Notes under the pieces: model-generated | Told to the model about the DNA's origin: nothing | The model's input: the letters and a program-made list of their open reading frames with translations, nothing else | The model's database searches: none | Made by a program: the position numbers and the translations under genes | Shown here: piece after piece, positions 56,927 through 64,000 of the stretch | Layout of the letters: every line of letters starts with the position of its first letter | Numbering within the stretch: position 1 is the first letter of the stretch | From: Burkholderiales bacterium | GTDB lineage: Bacteria > Pseudomonadota > Gammaproteobacteria > Burkholderiales > SHXO01 | Assembly: GCA_020854105.1 (NCBI GenBank) | Contig: JADZGB010000043.1 | Span: 372,001-436,000 of the forward strand | Reading direction: 5' to 3' | Length of the DNA stretch: 64,000 nucleotides

Positions 56927-59473
56927 TCAACGCTGCCACAGGATGCGAGAGCATTCCAGAGGCACTGCAACGCCCGCGAAACGCGGTATCAGCCGGGCGG
57001 TGTAGTCCGCAGCCGGTCGCGTGGCAGACACCTGCGCCGAGTAACGGTACCACCCGCCTGGGACTTGCTCTTCCCGCGGGCGCATCCGGATAGTTTCGGC
57101 TGGTACTGTGGCGTGGACGACGTCTGCGTACAGCTCCATGCTTACGGCGTCCGGGTCCAGCTGGCCAAGATAGACCTCCACGTCGAATGCATGCATTTCG
57201 CCATCGCTCTCGACTTTCATTTTGCCGAAGCGCAGCACGGGCCAGACTTCATCGAGCGTGCGGCGCCACTTCGCGATGCGCGCGCCCAAGGCGCCCTGCC
57301 CGGCAGCGCGCTCCCGGTAAGCTGCGGCAGCGGGCAGGTAGTGTCGCTCGGCATACTCGCGCACCGTGCGATTTGCGGAGAACTGCGGCGTCAATCGCGC
57401 CATGCTTTCGCGCATTCTCGCCAGCCAGCCCGTGGGTATGCCGCGCTCGTCGCGGTCATGGAATTGCGCGACCACCTCGTGCTCGAGAAGTTCGTAGAGT
57501 GCATCGGCTTCGACAGCGTCCCGCACCGGATCGTCGCCATGTTCCCTGCCATCACCCAGCGCCCAACCGACTTCCGGCATGTAGGCTTCCGCCCACCACC
57601 CGTCCAGCTCCGACAGATTGATGCCGCCGTTGACGAGCACCTTCATGCCGCTCGTCCCGCTTGCTTCCCACGGCCGTCGTGGCGTGTTGAGCCACACGTC
57701 CACGCCCTGCACCAGAGGCCCGGTGAGCAGCATGTCGTAGTCACTAAGGAAAACCACGCGGTGGCGTGCCTCGGGCCGCTCGATGAAACGCATCCACTCC
57801 TGTATCAAGGCCTGGCCGGCCAGGTCCGCAGGATGCGCCTTGCCGGCAAGCACGAGTTGCACCGGCCGTTCGGGGTCGTTCAACAGGCGCAGCAGCCGTT
57901 CGGGATCGTGCAACAGCAGGTTAGGCCTCTTATAGGTCGCAAAGCGCCGCGCGAAGCCAAGCGTCAGCGTGTCGGGATCGAACACGTGCTGGGCGGCATC
58001 GACCGTTTCGGCGGGAGCCCCCGACGCCTCCAGCTGTCCAGACAATCGGCGGCGCACGAATTCCACGAGAGCCCTGCGAGCGGTGGCGCGCAGTCGCCAC
58101 AGTTTCTCGTCCGGCACATCACGAATATGCTGCTCCAAAGCCTCGGTGGTGCCCAGCCAACGTCCCTTTCCGCAGGCATCTGTCCAGATTTCATCGGCCG
58201 CTGCGGAGTCCCAGGTCGGCATATGAACGCCGTTGGTCACGTACCCGACCGGCACCGCGTCGATCGGCCAGCGCGCGAACAACGGCGCAAAGAGATGCCT
58301 GCTCACGTCTCCATGCAGGCGGCTGACGCCGTTTAACGCTCCACTTCCGCGGATCGCCAGATACGCCATATTGAAATTTTCCGAGCAGTCATCCGGGTTC
58401 AGCCGGCCCAGCGCAAGCAATTCGTTGCGCGTGATTCCGAGCTGTTGTTCCGCGTACCCGCCCAGAGTGCGCCCTATGAGAGCCGGATCATAGCGGTCGA
58501 ATCCGGCGGAGACGGCGGTGTGCGTCGTAAAGAGATTGCCCGCTCGCGTGACGCTCAATGCAACTTCGAAAGACTGCCCGGTTCGCTGCATGAAACTGCG
58601 AGCACGCTCGAGCACGGCGAACGCCGCGTGCCCTTCATTGAGATGGCAGATCTCCGGCTGAACGCCGAGCGCGGCAAGCAACTGCCATCCGCCGATCCCG
58701 AGAACGATTTCCTGCAAGAGGCGCAGGTCCGGCCCGCCGCCGTAGAGGTCGCTGGTAATGCCTCGATACACCGGAGCGTTCGCCGCGTCGTTGCTGTCCA
58801 GCAGGTAGAGCGCCAAGCGGCCGACCCGCACCTGCCACGCACGCAGCCACACCGGTCGGCCCAACAGATCCAGTTTCAACCGCAGCCACTCCCCATTGGG
58901 GCGGCGCAATGGGGTGATCGGCAACTGACCCGGATCATTGTAGGGAAACACGGCCTGCTGCGCGCCATTGGCATCGATGAACTGACGAAAATAGCCTTGG
59001 CTGTAGAGCAGTCCCACCCCGATGACCGGGACGCCAAGATCGCACGCAGCCTTGAGCTGATCGCCGGCAACGTTGCCGAGCCCGCCGGAGTAGATCGGCA
59101 GCGCTTCGCTCAGCATGAACTCCATGCTGAAGTACGCGATGCAGGTGAGGGGCGACTGCGGATAGGTTTGCTGAAACCACGCTGGCGACTGCTCCGCCTG
59201 ACGCCTCGCGTGCACCAGATCATCGACGCGTTTGCGGAAGCCGGGATCGCGTAACAAGCCTTCGATCCGATCTGACGAGGCGGTTTTCAGGACAGCCCAC
59301 GGATTCTGCGTGAGTTCCCACAGCACCGGATCGAGCTGCCTCCAAACATCGTCGGTGGCATGATTCCAGGACCAGCGCAGATCCAGAGCAAGCTCGGCCA
59401 AGGAATCGAACCCGTCGACTTCCGTGGCCGCAAGATCGTATTCGCGATTCACGACAACCTCCGCTTGGCTCAT
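56927..59473 (-). CDS. glgP: Alpha-glucan (glycogen/maltodextrin) phosphorylase
   Basis: GlgP releases glucose 1-phosphate from alpha-1,4-glucan ends. The 848-residue protein belongs to the GT35 branch with an N-terminal DUF3417-like region (LRWSWNHATDDVWRQLDP). It shows YFSMEFMLSEALPIYSGG, HLNEGHAAFAVLER, and the PLP-Lys region EASGTSGMKVLVNGG. It forms a two-gene operon with glgX. Confidence 0.94.
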   Translation of the reverse strand: MSQAEVVVNREYDLAATEVDGFDSLAELALDLRWSWNHATDDVWRQLDPVLWELTQNPWAVLKTASSDRIEGLLRDPGFRKRVDDLVHARRQAEQSPAWFQQTYPQSPLTCIAYFSMEFMLSEALPIYSGGLGNVAGDQLKAACDLGVPVIGVGLLYSQGYFRQFIDANGAQQAVFPYNDPGQLPITPLRRPNGEWLRLKLDLLGRPVWLRAWQVRVGRLALYLLDSNDAANAPVYRGITSDLYGGGPDLRLLQEIVLGIGGWQLLAALGVQPEICHLNEGHAAFAVLERARSFMQRTGQSFEVALSVTRAGNLFTTHTAVSAGFDRYDPALIGRTLGGYAEQQLGITRNELLALGRLNPDDCSENFNMAYLAIRGSGALNGVSRLHGDVSRHLFAPLFARWPIDAVPVGYVTNGVHMPTWDSAAADEIWTDACGKGRWLGTTEALEQHIRDVPDEKLWRLRATARRALVEFVRRRLSGQLEASGAPAETVDAAQHVFDPDTLTLGFARRFATYKRPNLLLHDPERLLRLLNDPERPVQLVLAGKAHPADLAGQALIQEWMRFIERPEARHRVVFLSDYDMLLTGPLVQGVDVWLNTPRRPWEASGTSGMKVLVNGGINLSELDGWWAEAYMPEVGWALGDGREHGDDPVRDAVEADALYELLEHEVVAQFHDRDERGIPTGWLARMRESMARLTPQFSANRTVREYAERHYLPAAAAYRERAAGQGALGARIAKWRRTLDEVWPVLRFGKMKVESDGEMHAFDVEVYLGQLDPDAVSMELYADVVHATVPAETIRMRPREEQVPGGWYRYSAQVSATRPAADYTARLIPRFAGVAVPLECSRILWQR

Positions 59474-59660
59474 CGCGCCGCGGCGCTGATACGGCTGGCC
59501 GTCGGCGGCCCGCCGCAGACAGCGCAGTAGACCACGTTCATCCGGGAAATTCCGGATAGGAACTTCCCCGATCAGGAAAACTCCGGATCCAAAACCCACC
59601 CTTGCTGCCGTAAGTCCATCGCAGCCGGCGCACCGTGCGCCCGCCAAACAGGATTCGCCA

Positions 59661-60884
59661 ATGGCTCTCCCGGAACATCAGGACCCGGCAAGCGCCGGGA
59701 CCTCCGCATACGCGATACCCGCCGCCATCGCCATGGCCGGCGCCGCCTTCGGTTTGACCGCAGGCGGATTCGGCGCGCTTCCCCTGCTCGTTGCCTTCCT
59801 GCTGCTCGCGGGCGGGGTGCTGGGCGGCAGGCAGCTGCACAACCGGCAGGCGGCGCAGATCGAGGCGACCGTCTCGCAGATCCGGGCGGCGGAATCGGTC
59901 CGCCGGGAAACGGAACTGAGCGCATATCTTGCCAGCCTGCATGAAATCTGCGCCGGCGTGTTGCCGCGCTGGAAGCGGCACATCGATCTTTCGCGCCAGC
60001 AGACCGAGCATGCCATCACCGGGCTGGCGGGGGAGTTCCGGGAGATCTCCGGACGCCTCGAGAATGCCGTCGCCGCCTCGCGGTCCACCGCCGGCAGCCT
60101 GGCCGGCGGCGAGACCGGCATGATGGGCACCATCGATGCCGCGCAGGCGGAGCTGCTCGCTCTGGTGTCGTCCCTCGAGTCGATTCTCGAAGCCAAGGCG
60201 GCGATGCTGGCCGAGGTGCGCAATCTGGCGACCTTCACCGACGAGCTGAAGCGCATGGCCGTCGATGTCGCCAGCATCGCCGGCCAGACCAACCTGCTGG
60301 CTCTCAACGCCGCCATCGAGGCCGCCCGCGCCGGCGAGCAGGGACGCGGCTTCGCCGTCGTCGCCGACGAGGTGAGGAAGCTGTCCACGCAATCGGGAGA
60401 AACCGGCAAGCAGATCAGCCAGAAGGTGGAGACGGTCGCCGCCGCCATCGGCGGCACGCTGGCCGCTGCCGCCGAGCTGTCCGCCCGGGACGACGTGGTC
60501 GTCGCCGAGGCGGAAACCGTCATTCGCGGGGTGGTTTCCCGCTTCAACGATTCGACCGGCACGCTCGCCAGTACCGCCGGACGGCTGGAAAAGGAGAGCG
60601 ACGGCGTCCGGGTGCAGGTCGCCCGGGTGCTCGTCGATCTCCAGTTCCAGGACCGCGTCAGCCAGATCCTGGCCCTGGTCGAGCGCGACATCGGTCGCCT
60701 CGACGAGCGCCTCGGCGCCGACCGGCAGGCCATCGCCGAGGGCGGGCGGCCGCAGCCGATCGACGCCGGCGGCTGGCTGTGCCAGCTCGAATCCGGCTAT
60801 ACCACGCAGGAACAGCACGGGCGGACCGAGGCCGGCCGCCAAGCCGCGACACCCGCGAATGCCAGCGACATTACTTTTTTCTAG
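59661..60884 (+). CDS. Methyl-accepting chemotaxis protein without a periplasmic sensor domain
   Basis: The 407-residue protein has two closely spaced TM helices at about residues 17-55 with almost no periplasmic segment, then a cytoplasmic signalling domain with the hairpin tip [19 protein letters not shown] and ADEVRKLS. After it comes a C-terminal helical part ([18 protein letters not shown]) that is found in some CheA-linked MCPs. It heads the chemotaxis-like operon, ten bases before cheY. It may sense cytoplasmic or membrane signals. Confidence 0.9.
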   Translation: MALPEHQDPASAGTSAYAIPAAIAMAGAAFGLTAGGFGALPLLVAFLLLAGGVLGGRQLHNRQAAQIEATVSQIRAAESVRRETELSAYLASLHEICAGVLPRWKRHIDLSRQQTEHAITGLAGEFREISGRLENAVAASRSTAGSLAGGETGMMGTIDAAQAELLALVSSLESILEAKAAMLAEVRNLATFTDELKRMAVDVASIAGQTNLLALNAAIEAARAGEQGRGFAVVADEVRKLSTQSGETGKQISQKVETVAAAIGGTLAAAAELSARDDVVVAEAETVIRGVVSRFNDSTGTLASTAGRLEKESDGVRVQVARVLVDLQFQDRVSQILALVERDIGRLDERLGADRQAIAEGGRPQPIDAGGWLCQLESGYTTQEQHGRTEAGRQAATPANASDITFF

Positions 60885-60893
60885 GAGACATCA

Positions 60894-61259
60894 TTGGGAA
60901 AAACCATACTCATCGTCGATGACTCCGCCTCGCTGCGGCAGGTGGTGATCCTCGCCCTGCAGGGCGCCGGCTATGAGGTGATCGAGGCGTGCGACGGCAA
61001 GGACGCGCTGGCGAAGCTCGACGGCAAGAAGGTGCATCTGATCATCTCGGACGTGAACATGCCGAACATGGACGGCATCAGCCTGGTGAAGGAGGTCAAG
61101 AAACACCCGAGCTACAAGTTCACCCCGATCATCATGCTGACGACGGAGGCCGGCGAGAACAAGAAACAGGAGGGGCAGGCGGCCGGCGCCAAGGCCTGGG
61201 TCGTCAAGCCGTTCCAGCCGCAGCAGATGCTGGCGGCCGTGTCGAAACTGGTCATGTGA
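60894..61259 (+). CDS. CheY-like single-domain response regulator
   Basis: The 121-residue protein has the receiver residues Asp9 and Asp10 (ILIVDDSASL), phospho-acceptor Asp53 (ISDVNMPNMDG), Thr83 (IIMLTTE) and Lys105 (WVVKPF). The start is a TTG with AGGAGA seven bases upstream; no ATG is nearby. It is followed by the STAS gene and cheA, its likely kinase. Confidence 0.93.
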   Translation: MGKTILIVDDSASLRQVVILALQGAGYEVIEACDGKDALAKLDGKKVHLIISDVNMPNMDGISLVKEVKKHPSYKFTPIIMLTTEAGENKKQEGQAAGAKAWVVKPFQPQQMLAAVSKLVM

Positions 61260-61270
61260 GGACCCCGGGC

Positions 61271-61600
61271 ATGCACATCGAAAAGACCGCCGCCGGCTGT
61301 CGCCTGCACATCGAGGGCGAGATGACCGTCTCGTCGGCCGCCGCCATCCGCGACGAAATCCTCGCCGCGCTGCCGGCCGGCTCGAAAGACGAGGTCGAGG
61401 TCGACCTGTCCGGCGTCAGCGAGATCGACACCGCCGGCCTGCAGATCATGCTGCAGCTCAAGCGCCGCTGCAGCGCACGGCTGCGCCTGGTCAACCATTC
61501 GCCGGCGGTGCTGCAGATCCTCGATCTGAGCAGGCTCGGCGCGCAGTTCGGCGACCCGGTCGTGATCCGGTCCGGCGAACAGTCGCTGCTGCAGTCCTGA
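61271..61600 (+). CDS. STAS-domain protein (anti-sigma-factor antagonist type)
   Basis: The 109-residue protein is one STAS domain. The phosphorylatable position in SpoIIAA is Ser; here the loop is SEIDTAGLQIM, with Thr54 in that place. The ATG at 61271 follows GAGG; a GTG at 61256 overlapping the cheY stop is an alternative. A STAS protein between cheY and cheA suggests an output other than flagellar rotation. Confidence 0.88.
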   Translation: MHIEKTAAGCRLHIEGEMTVSSAAAIRDEILAALPAGSKDEVEVDLSGVSEIDTAGLQIMLQLKRRCSARLRLVNHSPAVLQILDLSRLGAQFGDPVVIRSGEQSLLQS

Positions 61601-61621
61601 GCGTTTGCCGGAGGTCGCCAC

Positions 61622-63817
61622 ATGATGAACATCGACGCCGCCCGCAACACCTTCTTCGAGGAAGCGCAGGAACTGCTCCGCCAGATGGAGGAAATCCTGC
61701 TGGCCTTCGAGGCGGGGATCCAGGACGGGGAAGCGGTCAACGCCCTGTTCCGAGCCGCCCACACCATCAAGGGATCGGCCGGGCTGTTCGGCTTCGAGGA
61801 GGTGGTCGGCTTCACGCACGTGGTGGAAAGCGTGCTCGACCGCCTGCGCAGCAGCGCCATCGACATCGGGGACGAGCTGGTCGGCCTGCTGCTCGACAGC
61901 GGTGACCACATCGGCACGCTGGTTTCCGCCGCCGCATCGGGCAGCCCGCCCGACGAAGCCGCACTGGCGCGCGGCGGCACGCTGATCGTCCGCCTGCGGA
62001 CATTCCTGCCCCGACCAACCGAGACCCCGCTGGCCCGGGAAGTCCTGCCCGAGCCGGAGCCCGCACTGGCGGCCTCCGGCGGAGGCCCCCTCGGCGGCGT
62101 CGACACCTGGCACCTGTCCCTGCGCTTCGGCGCTGACGTGCTGCGCATGGGCATGGACCCGCTTGCCTTCATCCGCTACCTGACCACCCTTGGCGACATC
62201 GTGCACCTGGAGACGCTGTGCGAGGCGCTGCCGCCGCTGGAGGACTTCGACCCGGAAGCGTGCCATCTGGGCTTCGAGCTGGACCTGCGCAGCGCCGCCA
62301 GCCGGCAGGAAATCGAGGCGGTGTTCGAGTTCGTGCAGGACGATGCGCAGATCCGCATCGTTGCGCCCTACGCCAAGACGGAGGAATACATCGCCCTGAT
62401 CCATGCGCTGCCGGAGGATCCGGCGCGCCTGGGCGAGATCCTCGTCGCCGGCGGCGCGCTGACGCGGCGCGAGCTGGAGCTGGCGCTGATGGCGCAGGCG
62501 CAAACGGCGGAAGCCGGCGGCCGCCGCCTGGGCGAGATCCTGTCCGACAGCGGCGCCGTGTCGGCGCCGGTGGTCGACGCCGCGCTGGACAAGCAGAAGC
62601 GCGGCGAGGAAAGGCGCGCTGCCGAAACGCGTAGCGTCAAGGTGCCGGCCGATAAGCTGGACCGGCTGATCGACCTGGTCGGCGAGCTGGTCATCGCCGG
62701 CGCCGGCACCCAGCTGCTGGCGGGGCGCACCCGCCAGGGCGAGCTGATCGAATCCGCCTCGCAGGTGACGCGGCTGGTCGAGGAGGTGCGCGACGCCGCG
62801 CTGCGCCTGCGCATGGTGCAGATCGGCGAGGTGTTCGGCCGTTTCCCGCGCGTGGTGCGCGACGTCAGCCGCGAACTCGGCAAGGACATCGAGCTGAAGC
62901 TGAGCGGCGCCGAGACCGAGCTGGACAAGTCGATGGTGGAGCGCCTCGGCGATCCGCTCATGCATTTGCTGCGCAACGCCATGGACCACGGCCTGGAGCC
63001 GGCCGCGGAGCGCCTGGTGCGCGGTAAGCCGGCGCGCGGCACGGTCAGCCTGGCCGCCCGCCACGAGTCGGGCAGCATCGTCATCGAAGTCCAGGACGAC
63101 GGTCGCGGCCTCGATCGCGAGCGGATCCTGAAGAAGGCGATCGAAAAAGGCCTGGTGCAGGAAAGTCAGTCCCTGGGCGACACCGAAATCGACCGGCTCA
63201 TCCTGCAGCCCGGCTTCTCCACTGCAGAGCGGGTGACCAACCTGTCCGGCCGCGGCGTCGGCATGGACGTGGTCAAGGCGAGCATCGAGGCGCTGCGCGG
63301 CTCGATCGAGATCAACAGCCGGCCCGGCGAGGGTACCTGCATGCGCCTCACCCTGCCGCTGACGCTGGCGATCATCGACGGCTTCCTGGTCGGCGTCGGC
63401 GGTGCGCACTTCGTGCTGCCGCTGGAGATGGTGGTCGAGTGCATCGAGCTGCCGGCAGCGGGCGAAGCGGACGGAAGGGAATACCTCGACCTGCGCGGCC
63501 GGGTGCTGCCGTTCCTGCGGCTGCGCGAGCTGTTCGAGGTGCCGCAGTCGGCGCCGCGGCGGCAGAACGTGGTGGTGGTGCAGTACGGCGGGCGGCGGGC
63601 CGGGCTGGCAGTAGATAGTCTGATGGGCGAGTGCCAGACGGTGATCAAGCCGCTTGGCGTGCTCTTCGAAAAACTGCGCGGCATTTCCGGCTCTACCGTT
63701 CTCGCCAGCGGCGAGGTGGGACTGATCCTGGACGTGCCGCAATTGATCCAGGCGGCGACGGGTCGGGAAGGCCGTCCGCTCGAAAGCGCCGCGCGGCAGC
63801 GCGCCATCCAATCGTAA
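61622..63817 (+). CDS. cheA: Chemotaxis histidine kinase CheA
   Basis: The 731-residue protein has an N-terminal Hpt domain with His47 (AAHTIKGSAGLFGF), a middle region of the kind found in many environmental CheA proteins (RFGADVLRMGMDPLAF), a GspE-N-like LGEILVAGGALTRRELE module, the dimerisation/H-box region, the ATPase boxes (LLRNAMDHGLEP, VQDDGRGLD, SGRGVGMDVV) and a CheW-like C-terminus (REYLDLRGRVLPFLRLRELF). It would phosphorylate the upstream CheY. The next gene is another MCP. Confidence 0.95.
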   Translation: MMNIDAARNTFFEEAQELLRQMEEILLAFEAGIQDGEAVNALFRAAHTIKGSAGLFGFEEVVGFTHVVESVLDRLRSSAIDIGDELVGLLLDSGDHIGTLVSAAASGSPPDEAALARGGTLIVRLRTFLPRPTETPLAREVLPEPEPALAASGGGPLGGVDTWHLSLRFGADVLRMGMDPLAFIRYLTTLGDIVHLETLCEALPPLEDFDPEACHLGFELDLRSAASRQEIEAVFEFVQDDAQIRIVAPYAKTEEYIALIHALPEDPARLGEILVAGGALTRRELELALMAQAQTAEAGGRRLGEILSDSGAVSAPVVDAALDKQKRGEERRAAETRSVKVPADKLDRLIDLVGELVIAGAGTQLLAGRTRQGELIESASQVTRLVEEVRDAALRLRMVQIGEVFGRFPRVVRDVSRELGKDIELKLSGAETELDKSMVERLGDPLMHLLRNAMDHGLEPAAERLVRGKPARGTVSLAARHESGSIVIEVQDDGRGLDRERILKKAIEKGLVQESQSLGDTEIDRLILQPGFSTAERVTNLSGRGVGMDVVKASIEALRGSIEINSRPGEGTCMRLTLPLTLAIIDGFLVGVGGAHFVLPLEMVVECIELPAAGEADGREYLDLRGRVLPFLRLRELFEVPQSAPRRQNVVVVQYGGRRAGLAVDSLMGECQTVIKPLGVLFEKLRGISGSTVLASGEVGLILDVPQLIQAATGREGRPLESAARQRAIQS

Positions 63818-63848
63818 CTTTGTCCAGGCAGGGAATCAGGAGAGAGCA

Positions 63849-64000
63849 ATGAAGAACATGAAGGTAGGCGTGAAGCTCGGGCTCGGCTTCGGGGTCGTGC
63901 TACTGCTGCTGATCACGGTGGCGATCGTCGGCATCACCCGGCTGGTCAACATCGACGAGGCATTGAACGACATCGTGCACGACAAGTGGCCGAAGGTCGG
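63849..64000 (+). CDS. Methyl-accepting chemotaxis protein, 5' part only
   Basis: The frame starts at ATG 63849 with AGGAGAG upstream and continues past the window edge. Its first residues, MKNMKVGVKLGLGFGVV, lead into a TM helix and then ITRLVNIDEALNDIVHDKW, typical of MCPs with a four-helix-bundle sensor. The rest lies outside. Confidence 0.85.
   Translation, partial: MKNMKVGVKLGLGFGVVLLLLITVAIVGITRLVNIDEALNDIVHDKWPKV

Noticed and set aside
61112-63811. 899-codon open frame antisense to cheA
   Set aside because: Reverse-frame shadow of cheA and the STAS gene; no own start context or domains.

Overview
The window looks like chromosomal DNA of a high-GC betaproteobacterium. The main evidence is gene order and marker families: rpoE-rseA-rseB-mucD-lepA-lepB-DUF4845-rnc-era-recO-pdxJ-acpS-nagZ on one strand, uvrC-pgsA-tRNA-Gly-tRNA-Cys, and ygfZ followed by a DUF4936 gene. 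No species is claimed. Many neighbouring genes overlap by ATGA, GTGA or TTGA, so translational coupling is common.

Layout. 1-6.9 kb: a copper/silver efflux operon (small secreted metal-type protein, cusC, cusB, cusA). 7-12.1 kb, minus strand: an arsenic operon arsR-arsI-arsC-acr3-arsM-osmC, followed by a DUF1330 gene and an NfsA-type nitroreductase. The arsC gene has an in-frame amber codon that separates a well-preserved C-terminal tail. 12.2-16.6 kb: tRNA-Cys, tRNA-Gly, pgsA and uvrC, then an unusual efp bracketed by inverted copies of a 110-135 bp palindromic repeat. 16.6-29.4 kb: a zinc-type CDF exporter and the long housekeeping block from nagZ to the sigma-E envelope-stress operon. 29.4-36.1 kb: ygfX, ygfZ, DUF4936, NRDE, GNAT, a class II aldolase coupled to mtnA, and an SDR. 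36.1-40.3 kb: L,D-transpeptidase, tadA, an acyl-CoA ligase and a PAS/degenerate-GGDEF protein. 40.3-44.1 kb: a TetR-controlled HlyD/FtsX/ATPase exporter with a clear palindromic operator. 44.1-47.5 kb: cbb3 oxidase ccoNOQP plus a small FixH-like protein. 47.8-59.5 kb: a sugar/glycogen region (zwf, tal, glgX, glgP) interrupted by a nitrilase, an AhpD-like protein and a secreted protein with a papain-like NCHG motif. 59.6-64 kb: a chemotaxis-like operon (MCP, CheY, STAS, CheA, start of a second MCP).

How the parts work together. The Cus and Ars clusters give metal and metalloid resistance. ArsM methylates As(III), ArsI demethylates trivalent organoarsenicals, Acr3 exports As(III) and ArsC reduces arsenate. 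The nearby nitroreductase could extend this to nitro-aromatic arsenicals, which is inference. GlgP and GlgX would feed glucose phosphates toward Zwf and transaldolase.

The most notable observations are the amber codon in arsC, a probably leaderless arsR transcript, an EF-P with Arg instead of Lys at the modified loop tip, inverted repeats around efp, three separate tandem repeats (15 bp across the cusC/cusB junction, 14 bp between mucD and lepA, 22 bp in the ygfZ leader), an internally deleted GGDEF domain, and the coupling of an oversized aldolase to mtnA. No CRISPR array, prophage or complete insertion sequence was seen.
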